From Paraburkholderia heleia NBRC 101817 (GTDB taxonomy: Bacteria; Pseudomonadota; Gammaproteobacteria; Burkholderiales; Burkholderiaceae): DNA of 64,000 nucleotides. This document shows positions 14,905-23,188 of the stretch, piece by piece. Location: the NCBI RefSeq assembly GCF_000739775.1, contig NZ_BBJH01000025.1, forward strand, positions 62,001-126,000, read 5' to 3'. The notes beneath the pieces were generated by a model. It worked only from the letters and a program-made list of their open reading frames with translations, was not told the origin of the DNA and did not search any database. Within the stretch, counting starts at the first letter, position 1. The number at the start of each line of letters is the position of its first letter. The position numbers were made by a program, and so were the translations under genes.

Positions 14905-16293
14905 TCAGGGTTGACCGGACGAAAGCAGGTTGTGGAAGAAGTCCACCGCGTGCTGACGGGTTGCCATGCCCCCGAGCGTGGCGGTCGGGTCGAGCCCCGA
15001 GCGCCGCGCCGTGCCGCTCACGAGACTCTTTTGCAGGTCGTTGAGCGGGCGCGCGAGATTGGTGGCGATGAATCCGGAAGCGGGCGGCGCGGCGATCGCC
15101 GGCAGGTCGGTGCGCGGTGTGTCCAACGTGAGCAGCGCAGCGAGCGTGGGTGCGGCCGCCACGCGCCGGCTCGCGAGCATGTCGGCGGGCGCGATGCCGA
15201 GCCAGTCGCGCAGGGTGGCGAGAATCGACGTGTGGTCGTAGGGTGTGGCGCCCGGTGAGCGGAACACGGTGCCCGGCGCGATATACGGCGACACCACGAC
15301 CGCCGGTACGCGCACGCCAAAGCTGTCGAAGGCGAAGTTCTGGTCGCCGGGGTTGCTCGCGGCATCGGGCGCCACGGCGTTGGCGGGCGGCAATACGTGG
15401 TCGTAGGTGCCGCCGTGCTCGTCGTAGGTGATCACGAGCAGCGTTTCGGGCCATGCGGGCGATGTGCTCAACGCGTGCCAGATGTCGTAGAGAAAGCTCT
15501 CGCCCGCATAGACATCGTGTGGCGGGTGCTGGTCGTTCGGGTCGAGCAGAAAGCGCGGCTCGATGAACGAATACTGCGGCAGCGTGTTGTTCCGGCAAGC
15601 GGAGATGAAATTGCTGAAGCGCTGGAAGTTTGCCTTATATTTCGGATCCCATAACGTCGGGAACATGGTGAGCGTGAGCGAGGGGGCGATGAGCGCCGCG
15701 CTGTACACGGCCCAGCTCGCGCCCATGTCGCCCAGCACGTTGAAGATGGTGCGCACTTGCCACTCGAAGGGGTCGGGCGGCGAGCCGTTGTCGACGTGGC
15801 CGTTCGACGTGCCCGCGTGGGCGAAGGCGCGGTTCGGCCAGGTCTGGCTCGGCACGGGCGCGAACCAGGCGTCGCAGACGGCGTATTCGCGCGCGAGCGT
15901 CGAGAGTACCTTCAGCTGATCGGGGCTGTGGCACTGCATGACCTGGCTTGCGTCTGTCGTCGCGGTCGTTTCGTAGTCTTGCACGAAGCCGGACATGGGC
16001 ATCGCACCTGTCCCGTTGCCGAGCAGTTGCACGCGCACGTTTGCGAACGTCTCCTGCGGATCGGGGTCGGGCAGCGTGGCAGTGGAGGCCGGTGTGGTCG
16101 CGGCGATGGTGCCGCCTGCCTTCGTCGGGTTGCTCAGGCCCGCCTTGAGCCCGTCGAACGGCCGTTCCGCGCTGGCGGCGGGCAGGAAATGCGTGGGGCT
16201 GCTGCCGTTCGTGTACAAGCCGCCGAGCATCGTATCGAACGAGCGGTTTTCGAACATCACGACAACGACGTGCTTGATGTTCTGCAGGGACAT
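14905..16293 (-). CDS. Phosphoesterase family protein (phospholipase C/acid phosphatase type)
   Basis: A 462-residue protein of the phosphoesterase family that contains phospholipases C and AcpA. The N-terminal metal/nucleophile motif ENRSFDTMLG is at about residues 15-24, a conserved SQTWPNRAF segment near 150, and the C-terminal metal motif TYDEHGGTYDHVLPP near 285-300. It should hydrolyse phosphate esters. Unlike most family members it has no signal peptide: the conserved strand KHVVVVMFENRS begins at residue 7. The start is supported by GGAG 9 bases upstream. It is monocistronic and convergent with the LysR gene. Confidence 0.85.
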   Translation of the reverse strand: MSLQNIKHVVVVMFENRSFDTMLGGLYTNGSSPTHFLPAASAERPFDGLKAGLSNPTKAGGTIAATTPASTATLPDPDPQETFANVRVQLLGNGTGAMPMSGFVQDYETTATTDASQVMQCHSPDQLKVLSTLAREYAVCDAWFAPVPSQTWPNRAFAHAGTSNGHVDNGSPPDPFEWQVRTIFNVLGDMGASWAVYSAALIAPSLTLTMFPTLWDPKYKANFQRFSNFISACRNNTLPQYSFIEPRFLLDPNDQHPPHDVYAGESFLYDIWHALSTSPAWPETLLVITYDEHGGTYDHVLPPANAVAPDAASNPGDQNFAFDSFGVRVPAVVVSPYIAPGTVFRSPGATPYDHTSILATLRDWLGIAPADMLASRRVAAAPTLAALLTLDTPRTDLPAIAAPPASGFIATNLARPLNDLQKSLVSGTARRSGLDPTATLGGMATRQHAVDFFHNLLSSGQP

Positions 16294-16572
16294 GGGGGCT
16301 CTCCGTCACACGGGTCTGACGCAGAATAGTGGTGCAGGCGTGCGGATTCGGCAAGGTTCGGCAACCCTGAGCCCTGAGAAAACGGCCGCTGCTGCGGGCG
16401 TACCAGCTGTACGCCACGACCGCCGCCGGCCGATCCAGCGGGGCGCCCATGCGTGTGGGATAATCACAAGGTTTGCCCAGAGCGCAGCTCAAGAGGTTGT
16501 TCGCAAGGGCGTGCGTGGGGCCTTTATTCCCGTGGCCCGCTTCCTTTCTGCGATTTTTCTCCTACAGCCACA

Positions 16573-18432
16573 ATGCCCGCATACCGTTCCAAAACTTCCA
16601 CCGCCGGCCGCAACATGGCAGGTGCGCGCTCCCTGTGGCGCGCCACCGGCATGAAAGACGAAGACTTCGCCAAGCCGATCATTGCGGTCGTCAACTCGTT
16701 CACCCAGTTCGTTCCCGGCCACGTGCACCTGAAAGACCTCGGCCAGCTCGTTGCGCGCGAAATCGAAGCCGCGGGCGGCGTGGCCAAGGAATTCAACACG
16801 ATCGCCGTCGACGACGGCATCGCCATGGGCCACGACGGCATGCTGTATTCGCTGCCGAGCCGCGACATCATCGCGGATTCGGTCGAATACATGGTCAACG
16901 CGCACTGCGCCGACGCCATGGTCTGCATCTCGAACTGCGACAAGATCACCCCGGGCATGCTCATGGCCGCCATGCGCCTGAACATTCCCGTGATCTTCGT
17001 CTCGGGCGGCCCGATGGAAGCGGGCAAGACGCGCCTTGCGAACCCCGTCACGAAGGCCATCGAGGTCAAGAAGCTCGACCTGATCGACGCGATGGTGATC
17101 GCGGCCGACACCAAGTACTCCGACGCCGAAGTGGCCGAAGTCGAGCGCTCTGCCTGCCCGACCTGCGGTTCGTGCTCGGGCATGTTCACGGCCAACTCCA
17201 TGAACTGCCTGACCGAGGCGCTGGGCCTCTCGCTGCCGGGCAACGGCACCGTGGTCGCCACGCACGCGGACCGCGAACAGCTCTTCAAGCGCGCCGGCCG
17301 CCGTATCGTCGAACTCGCGCGCCAGTACTACGAGCAGGAAGACGAGCGCGTGCTGCCGCGTTCGGTGGGCGTCAAGGCGTTTGAAAACGCCATGACGCTC
17401 GATATCGCCATGGGCGGCTCGACCAACACCATCCTCCACTTGCTGGCGGTTGCGCAGGAAGCGGGCATCGAGTTCGGCATGGCCGACATCGACCGCCTTT
17501 CGCGCGTCGTGCCGCAGTTGTGCAAGGTCGCGCCGAATACGAATAAGTACCATATCGAAGACGTGCACCGCGCTGGCGGCATCATGGCGATCCTGGGCGA
17601 ACTGGAGCGCGCCGGCAGGCTGCACACCGACGTGCCGACCGTGCACGCGCCGACGCTCGGCGACGCGCTCGCGCAGTGGGACATCAGCCGCACCCAGGAC
17701 GAAGCGGTCAAGACGTTCTACATGGCCGGCCCCGCGGGCGTTCCGACGCAGGTCGCGTTCAGCCAGAACACGCGCTGGCCGAGCCTCGACACGGACCGCG
17801 CCGAAGGCTGCATCCGCTCGTACGAGCATGCGTTCTCGAAGGAAGGCGGCCTCGCCGTGCTGACCGGCAACATCGCGCTCGACGGCTGCGTGGTGAAGAC
17901 CGCGGGCGTGGACGACAGCATCCTCGTGTTCGAAGGCACGGCGCACGTGACCGAATCGCAGGACGAAGCGGTGGAAAACATCCTCGCGGACAAGGTCAAG
18001 GCCGGCGACGTGGTGATCGTGCGCTATGAAGGCCCGAAGGGCGGCCCCGGCATGCAGGAAATGCTCTACCCGACGAGCTACATCAAGTCGAAGGGCCTCG
18101 GCAAGGCGTGCGCGCTCCTGACCGACGGCCGCTTCTCGGGCGGCACCTCGGGCCTCTCGATCGGCCACTGCTCGCCGGAAGCGGCGGCGGGCGGCGCCAT
18201 CGGACTCGTGCGCGACGGCGACAAGATCCGCATCGACATTCCGAACCGCACGATCGACGTGCTGGTTTCGGACGAGGAACTCGCGCGCCGCCGCGAAGAG
18301 CAGAACGCCCGTGGCTGGAAGCCGGCGAAGGCGCGTCCGCGCAAGGTGTCGGCGGCGTTGAAGGCCTACGCCAGGCTCGTGATGTCGGCCGACAAGGGCG
18401 CTGTGCGCGATCTCTCGCTACTGGACGACTAA
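16573..18432 (+). CDS. ilvD: Dihydroxy-acid dehydratase
   Basis: A 619-residue enzyme of valine, isoleucine and pantothenate synthesis that dehydrates 2,3-dihydroxy-3-methyl(iso)valerate to the 2-oxo acid. The iron-sulfur cysteines are in place: C122 in SNCDKITPGM and C195 in CPTCGSCSGMFTANSMNC. The C-terminal DGRFSGGTSGLSIGHCSPEA motif is intact. The length equals the E. coli-type enzyme. ATG 16573 begins the conserved MPAYRSKTSTAGRNMAG; upstream starts would add non-conserved sequence. No clear ribosome-binding site is seen. It is monocistronic and ends at a terminator shared with icd. Confidence 0.96.
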   Translation: MPAYRSKTSTAGRNMAGARSLWRATGMKDEDFAKPIIAVVNSFTQFVPGHVHLKDLGQLVAREIEAAGGVAKEFNTIAVDDGIAMGHDGMLYSLPSRDIIADSVEYMVNAHCADAMVCISNCDKITPGMLMAAMRLNIPVIFVSGGPMEAGKTRLANPVTKAIEVKKLDLIDAMVIAADTKYSDAEVAEVERSACPTCGSCSGMFTANSMNCLTEALGLSLPGNGTVVATHADREQLFKRAGRRIVELARQYYEQEDERVLPRSVGVKAFENAMTLDIAMGGSTNTILHLLAVAQEAGIEFGMADIDRLSRVVPQLCKVAPNTNKYHIEDVHRAGGIMAILGELERAGRLHTDVPTVHAPTLGDALAQWDISRTQDEAVKTFYMAGPAGVPTQVAFSQNTRWPSLDTDRAEGCIRSYEHAFSKEGGLAVLTGNIALDGCVVKTAGVDDSILVFEGTAHVTESQDEAVENILADKVKAGDVVIVRYEGPKGGPGMQEMLYPTSYIKSKGLGKACALLTDGRFSGGTSGLSIGHCSPEAAAGGAIGLVRDGDKIRIDIPNRTIDVLVSDEELARRREEQNARGWKPAKARPRKVSAALKAYARLVMSADKGAVRDLSLLDD

Positions 18433-18487
18433 GCCTTTCAAGGACGAGGCGGGCCGCGCGGCTCGCCTCAAACACAACAGGCAGGGC

Positions 18488-18528
18488 AAAAAAAATCGAG
18501 CCTCCCACGGTGACGTGGGAGGCTCGAT
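18488..18528 (-). terminator. Terminator after icd (and between convergent ilvD and icd)
   Basis: A perfect 14-bp stem (18495-18508 with 18515-18528) with loop GGTGAC. Read on the minus strand it is followed by eight Ts (18488-18495). It lies about 50 bases past the icd stop, and may also serve ilvD in the other direction. Confidence 0.88.
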
Positions 18529-18580
18529 TCGTTGGGTGGAACGTCCCCCGCGCGAGCGCACGGGGGGCGGGCTCCAGCCC

Positions 18581-20824
18581 TTACTTCGCAGCGGCTGCGA
18601 GTGCGGCGTTGAACGTCGGGCTCGGGCGCATGACTTCAGCGAGCTTCGCGAAGTCCGGCTTGTAGTAGCCGCCGATGTCGACCGGCTTGCCCTGGACCGC
18701 GGCCAGCTCGCTCACGATCTTCTGCTCGTTCTCGGCCAGCGACTTCGCGAGCGGCGCGAAGTGAGCGGCGAGTTCCGCGTCTTCCTTCTGCTCGGCCAGT
18801 TCCTGCGCCCAGTACATCGAGAGGTAGAACTGGCTGCCGCGGTTGTCCAGCTCGCCGGTCTTCGGCGACGGACCCTTGGCGTTGTCGAGCAGCTTGCCCG
18901 TGGCGGCGTCGAGCGTCTTCGCGAGCAGCTTGGCGCGCGCGTTGTTCGTCTTGATGCCGAGGTCTTCGAGCGAAACGGCCAGGGCGAGGAATTCGCCGAG
19001 CGAGTCCCAGCGCAGGTGGTCTTCCTGCACCAGCTGCTGCACGTGCTTCGGCGCCGAACCGCCTGCGCCCGTTTCGTACATGCCGCCGCCGGCCATCAGC
19101 GGAACGATCGACAGCATCTTCGCCGAGGTGCCCAGTTCCATGATCGGGAACAGGTCGGTGAGGTAGTCGCGCAGGATGTTGCCCGTGACCGAGATCGTGT
19201 CCAGACCGCGGATCACGCGCTCGAGCGTGTAACGCATCGCGCGCACCTGCGACATGATCTGGATGTCGAGGCCGGTCAGGTCGTAGTCCTTGAGGTAGGC
19301 TTCGACCTTCTTGATCAGCTCGTTTTCGTGCGGACGGTACGGGTCGAGCCAGAACACGGCCGGCGTGCCCGAGTTCTTCGCGCGTGCGACGGCGAGCTTG
19401 ACCCAGTCGCGGATCGGCTCGTCCTTCACGAGGCACATACGCCAGATGTCGCCTTGCTCGACCGGCTGCGTGAGCGCGTCGAGCACTTCGCCCGTGGCGT
19501 TGTCGACGATGCGCGCCGTGCCGTCCTGCGCGATTTCGTACGTCTTGTCGTGCGAACCGTACTCTTCAGCCTTCTGCGCCATCAGGCCGACGTTCGGCAC
19601 CGTGCCCATCGTGCGCGGGTCGAATGCGCCATTGGTCTTGCAGAAGTTGATGATTTCCTGGTAGATGCGCGCGAACGTGCTTTCCGGAATCAGGCACTTC
19701 GTGTCGGCCGGGCGGCCGTCGGCGCCCCACATCTTGCCGCCTGCGCGGATCATGGCCGGCATCGAGGCGTCGACGATCACGTCGTTCGGTGCGTGCAGGT
19801 TCGAGATGCCCTTGGCCGAGTCGACCATGGCGAGCGCCGGACGGTGCTCGTGGCACGCGTGCATGTCGCGGATGACTTCTTCGCGCTGCGATTCCGGCAG
19901 CTTTTCGATCTTCGTGTACAGGTCGACGAGGCCGTTGTTCACGTTCACGCCGAGTTCTTCGAAAAGCTTGGCGTGCTTGGCGAACGCGTCCTTGTAGAAC
20001 ACGCGCACGGCGTGGCCGAACACGATGGGGTGCGAAACCTTCATCATGGTCGCCTTCACGTGCAGCGAGAGCATGATGCCGGTCTTGCGCGCGTCTTCCA
20101 TCTGGTCTTCGTAGAAGGCCAGCAGCGCCTTCTTGCTCATGAACATGCTGTCGACGATCTCGCCGGCCAGCAGCTTGACCTTCGGCTTGAGGACGATGGT
20201 TTCGCCGGCCTTCGTCACGAGCTCCATGCGGACTTCGCGGTCCTTGTCGTTCGTGATCGACTTTTCGCCGTGGTAGAAGTCGCCGTGCTTCATGTGCGCG
20301 ACGTGAGTGCGCGAAGCCATGCTCCACTCGCCCATGCTGTGCGGGTGCTTCTTCGCAAAGTTCTTGACCGCGAGCGGTGCGCGGCGGTCCGAGTTGCCTT
20401 CGCGCAGCACCGGGTTCACGGCGGAACCGAGGCACTTCGAATAGCGCTTCTGGATCGCCTTTTCCTCGTCGGTCTTCGGATCTTCGGGGAAGTCAGGGAC
20501 CTTGTAGCCCTTGCCCTGGAGCTCCTTGATCGCGGCGACGAGCTGCGGTACCGATGCGCTGATGTTCGGCAGCTTGATGATGTTCGTTTCCGGCAGCTGC
20601 GTGAGACGGCCCAGTTCGGCCAGATTGTCCGGCACGCGCTGTTCTTCCGTGAGGAATTCCGGGAACTCGCCGAGGATACGGGCCGCAACGGAGATATCGC
20701 TGGTCTCGACGTTCACGCCGGCCGGCGCAGCGAAGGTGCGGATGATCGGCAGAAACGCGCTGGTGGCGAGCAGCGGCGCTTCATCGGTCAGGGTGTAGAT
20801 GATGGTGGGTTGCTGGGTACTCAT
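18581..20824 (-). CDS. icd: NADP-dependent isocitrate dehydrogenase, monomeric type
   Basis: A 747-residue enzyme of the monomeric IDH-II family (about 740 residues; unrelated in size to the 416-residue dimeric form). It converts isocitrate and NADP to 2-oxoglutarate, CO2 and NADPH. Conserved blocks include CLGSAVNPVLREGNSDRRAP near residue 130-150, KATMMKVSHPIVFGHAV near 255, DASMPAMIRAGGKMWG near 350 and LFPIMELGTSAKMLS near 590. ATG 20824 (MSTQQPTIIYT) is the family start; the ribosome-binding site is weak. It ends with a strong terminator shared with convergent ilvD. Confidence 0.96.
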   Translation of the reverse strand: MSTQQPTIIYTLTDEAPLLATSAFLPIIRTFAAPAGVNVETSDISVAARILGEFPEFLTEEQRVPDNLAELGRLTQLPETNIIKLPNISASVPQLVAAIKELQGKGYKVPDFPEDPKTDEEKAIQKRYSKCLGSAVNPVLREGNSDRRAPLAVKNFAKKHPHSMGEWSMASRTHVAHMKHGDFYHGEKSITNDKDREVRMELVTKAGETIVLKPKVKLLAGEIVDSMFMSKKALLAFYEDQMEDARKTGIMLSLHVKATMMKVSHPIVFGHAVRVFYKDAFAKHAKLFEELGVNVNNGLVDLYTKIEKLPESQREEVIRDMHACHEHRPALAMVDSAKGISNLHAPNDVIVDASMPAMIRAGGKMWGADGRPADTKCLIPESTFARIYQEIINFCKTNGAFDPRTMGTVPNVGLMAQKAEEYGSHDKTYEIAQDGTARIVDNATGEVLDALTQPVEQGDIWRMCLVKDEPIRDWVKLAVARAKNSGTPAVFWLDPYRPHENELIKKVEAYLKDYDLTGLDIQIMSQVRAMRYTLERVIRGLDTISVTGNILRDYLTDLFPIMELGTSAKMLSIVPLMAGGGMYETGAGGSAPKHVQQLVQEDHLRWDSLGEFLALAVSLEDLGIKTNNARAKLLAKTLDAATGKLLDNAKGPSPKTGELDNRGSQFYLSMYWAQELAEQKEDAELAAHFAPLAKSLAENEQKIVSELAAVQGKPVDIGGYYKPDFAKLAEVMRPSPTFNAALAAAAK

Positions 20825-21170
20825 CGGCTTCTTGGCGGGGTTCAAAAACGGGGTGATAACACCACCGGCTGCGCGCAGTCGGCGAAACACCTGAATTTTG
20901 CCTCAATTTGCAGCGCGCAGGGGCGCAACCGCGCAGGTATTTCATATCGTGGGAAGCGCTTGCGCAATGTTAATTGACGAGAAAGTCGGCGCGTTTGCCT
21001 TGATCCGCGGGCCGCGCGCTGAAAACGTTTCCGGGCCGGAGCCCCGTCCCATAAGGCTTTTCAGGGCGATGCCGGTAATGCGGCCACGGTTCATGGGGTT
21101 TGTGGATCGCACCCCGGATAGGGTGTCAAGCTGGTAAAGACCCTTGTGAAAACGGAAGTGAATCGGGGAG

Positions 21171-21182
21171 TCTTATATAAGA
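21171..21182. promoter_or_regulatory. Perfect 12-bp palindrome TCTTATATAAGA
   Basis: AT-rich perfect palindrome in an otherwise GC-rich region, 67 bases before the MarR start codon. It includes a -10-like TATATA. It could be an operator/promoter core. Confidence 0.5.
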
Positions 21183-21225
21183 ATTTTGTCTCGCAAGGCT
21201 CATCGAAGACCCTCAAAACAGTTGC

Positions 21226-21238
21226 CTTGCTAATCAAT
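21226..21238 (+). promoter_or_regulatory. Repeated operator-like element upstream of the marR-type gene
   Basis: CTTGCTAATCAAT, containing TTG-N5-CAA, 10 bases before the MarR start. An identical 13-mer occurs at 21710 before the next gene. A MarR autoregulatory site is the simplest reading. Confidence 0.55.
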
Positions 21239-21248
21239 TCGTGGTCTC

Positions 21249-21674
21249 ATGGACTTCATGTTCGATCACTGCCTTTACTTCAACTCGTCGGCACTCGCGC
21301 GGCTCGTCGAGCGCGAGTGGAGCGCCGCCTATGCGCCGTTCGGCCTCACGCCCGCGCAAGGCTTCGTGCTGCGCGTGGTGCTCGCGAAGCCCGGGTGCCT
21401 GGCGAGCGATGTCGCGCAAACGCTCGGCATCGCGCGGCCCACGGCGACGCGTCTCGTCGACAACCTCTGCGACAAGGATTTGCTCGAACGCCGCCAGGGC
21501 GAGGCCGATGGCCGCGAATGGGGGCTTTTCCCCACGGCGGGCGGCACCGCGCTCGACGCCCCGATCAACGGCGCGAGCGCCGAAGTCGCGCGGCGCCTGC
21601 GTACGCAAGTGGGCCCGGACCTGTTCGAGTCGACGGTCACCGGCATGCGCAAGATACGCAAGGGGCTCGCGTAA
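21249..21674 (+). CDS. MarR-family transcriptional regulator
   Basis: A 141-residue winged-helix protein. The recognition helix region LASDVAQTLGIARPTATRLVDNLCDKDLLER is at about residues 52-82, followed by the wing (EADGREWGLFPT) and a C-terminal dimer helix. MarR proteins usually repress their own and neighbouring genes until a small ligand binds. There is no ribosome-binding site at the usual distance; instead a 13-base operator-like element sits there, repeated before the next gene. It probably forms a transcription unit with the small membrane protein that starts 61 bases after its stop. Confidence 0.85.
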   Translation: MDFMFDHCLYFNSSALARLVEREWSAAYAPFGLTPAQGFVLRVVLAKPGCLASDVAQTLGIARPTATRLVDNLCDKDLLERRQGEADGREWGLFPTAGGTALDAPINGASAEVARRLRTQVGPDLFESTVTGMRKIRKGLA

Positions 21675-21709
21675 GGCGCTTGCCCTTTTTTTAAAAGCAG
21701 AATGATTGT

Positions 21710-21722
21710 CTTGCTAATCAAT
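21710..21722 (+). promoter_or_regulatory. Second copy of the marR-associated element
   Basis: An identical CTTGCTAATCAAT, here within ATTG-N10-CAAT, directly before the ribosome-binding site (AAGGAG) of the small gene at 21736. The two copies flank the MarR gene. Confidence 0.55.
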
Positions 21723-21735
21723 AAGGAGAAGAGCG

Positions 21736-21984
21736 ATGAACGAAGCGGCGCTAAAGGGGGCGGGGGAGGAATCCTGGCGGTGGGCGACCGGCGTGGCGGT
21801 CGTCGCGCTGGCGGTGGGCGGCGTGGTCGCGGCAATCCTCGTGATGCCGCGCGCCGTCGAAGCGAACAACCGCGCGTGCATGGCGGCCTACGCCAGCGAT
21901 CTGCACGCGGAGCTCGCCGCGTTCGCGCAAGACCCGGTGTGGCAGGCGCAATACGTCGAAGCGATCGCGGCGTGCGCGCGTTGA
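21736..21984 (+). CDS. Small single-pass membrane protein of unknown function
   Basis: An 82-residue protein with a strong ribosome-binding site (AAGGAG, 8 bases upstream). It has a short cytoplasmic head (MNEAALKGAGEES), one hydrophobic segment at about residues 17-38 (VAVVALAVGGVVAAILV), and a mature part with two cysteines (RACMAAY; AIAACAR at the end) that could form a disulfide. I do not recognise the family. It lies behind the MarR gene and its copy of the operator-like element, so it is likely a target of that regulator. Confidence 0.65.
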   Translation: MNEAALKGAGEESWRWATGVAVVALAVGGVVAAILVMPRAVEANNRACMAAYASDLHAELAAFAQDPVWQAQYVEAIAACAR

Positions 21985-22008
21985 ACGCTCACGCCGCGCG
22001 CAACTTCG

Positions 22009-22833
22009 TTACTTCCGGTTCAGGAACGCGAGCAGGTCGGCGTTGACCTGCCCGGCCATCGTCGTGCACATGCCGTGCGGGCCGCCCGGGTAGATCTTGA
22101 GCGTCGCGTCCTTGACGATCTTCGCGGAGAGCTTGCCGGCGTCGTCGATCGGCACGATCTGGTCGTCGTCGCCGTGCAGGATCAGCGTGGGCACGTCGAT
22201 CTTCCTGAGGTCTTCCGTGTAGTCGACTTCGGAGAACTCGTGCACGCAGTCATGCAGCGCGAGGATGCCGCCCCACATGCCCTGCTGCCAGAACGAGTCG
22301 ATCACGCCCTGTGAGACCTTCGCGCCGCTGCGGTTGTAACCGTAGAACGGCACGGCCAGGTCCTTGAAGAACTGTGAGCGGTCGTCGATCACGCCCTTGC
22401 GGATGCCGTCGAACACATCCTTGGGCAGGCCGCCCGGATTCTTCTCGCTCTTGATCATGATGGGCGGCACCGCGCCGATCAGCACCGCGCCCGAGACGCG
22501 CTGCGTGCCGTGGCGGCCGATGTAGCGCGCGACTTCGCCGCCGCCCGTGGAGTGGCCAACGAGCGTGGCGTCCTGCACGTCGAGCTTGTCGAGCAGGTCG
22601 GCGAGGTCGTCGGCCCAGGTGTCCATGTCGTTGCCCTTGGCGGGCTGATCGGAGCGGCCGTGGCCGCGGCGGTCGTGCGCGATCGTGCGAAAGCCGTTTT
22701 GCACGAGAAAGAGCATTTGGGCGTCCCAGGCGTCGGCCGTGAGCGGCCAGCCGTGGGAGAAAACGACGGGCTTGCCGCTGCCCCAGTCCTTGTAATAGAT
22801 CGACGTGCCATCGCGGGTGGTGAAGGTGCTCAT
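22009..22833 (-). CDS. Alpha/beta hydrolase, non-heme chloroperoxidase/arylesterase type
   Basis: A 274-residue alpha/beta-hydrolase of the cofactor-free haloperoxidase group, which hydrolyses esters and can make peracids. The oxyanion motif HGWPL (about 28-32), the nucleophile elbow GHSTGGG (about 93-99), the acid residue in LHGDDDQIVP (about 219-228) and the histidine in GPHGM (about 253-257) are all visible. It is cytoplasmic, with no signal peptide. The start MSTFTTRDGTSIYYKDWG is standard for the group, with GGAG upstream. It is convergent with the MarR pair and divergent from the SotB-like gene. Confidence 0.88.
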   Translation of the reverse strand: MSTFTTRDGTSIYYKDWGSGKPVVFSHGWPLTADAWDAQMLFLVQNGFRTIAHDRRGHGRSDQPAKGNDMDTWADDLADLLDKLDVQDATLVGHSTGGGEVARYIGRHGTQRVSGAVLIGAVPPIMIKSEKNPGGLPKDVFDGIRKGVIDDRSQFFKDLAVPFYGYNRSGAKVSQGVIDSFWQQGMWGGILALHDCVHEFSEVDYTEDLRKIDVPTLILHGDDDQIVPIDDAGKLSAKIVKDATLKIYPGGPHGMCTTMAGQVNADLLAFLNRK

Positions 22834-23188
22834 GGAAACTCTCCAGTTTCTTTTACAGCATCACAAGGCAGGCAGACGCCGGCGCACCGGCGCGCACGGT
22901 CGTGCTTCGCGCGGCGCTGTGTGGCGGCGTCCAGGGATGGGCGATGCGGGTGGAACATGCCGGCAGCTGCGCGTCACGGAAAGTGGCAGGAGGCACGCGG
23001 CTCAGTATAGAGAGAACGCCTGGGCGATGACGCGAAGGTGCGCGGCCTGAGCGGCGGCTATTCGCGGGGCTCTATTTCGTCAGCGCCACGCTGCTCGCGG
23101 CGGGGCCCAGAAGCGGCACTGCACGGTTCGGGCATCGCATACGGCGCGATACGCGATAATCGCCCTTTGTCGATTCCGCATCTCTCGT
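22834..23188. other. Divergent intergenic region, no gene recognised
   Basis: About 355 bases between the divergent hydrolase and SotB-like genes. It should carry both promoters. I find no clear -35/-10 pair, palindrome or small gene. Confidence 0.5.

Larger units (their letters stand above)
20825..21248. other. Divergent intergenic region between icd and the marR-type gene
   Basis: About 420 bases that must hold the icd promoter on one side and the MarR promoter on the other. Two signals stand out and are listed separately: the palindrome at 21171 and the repeated operator-like element at 21226. Nothing else is clear. Confidence 0.5.

Noticed and set aside
18515..20977. An 820-codon plus-strand frame opposite icd
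   Set aside because: Antisense of a conserved housekeeping gene in high-GC DNA; composition is not protein-like.
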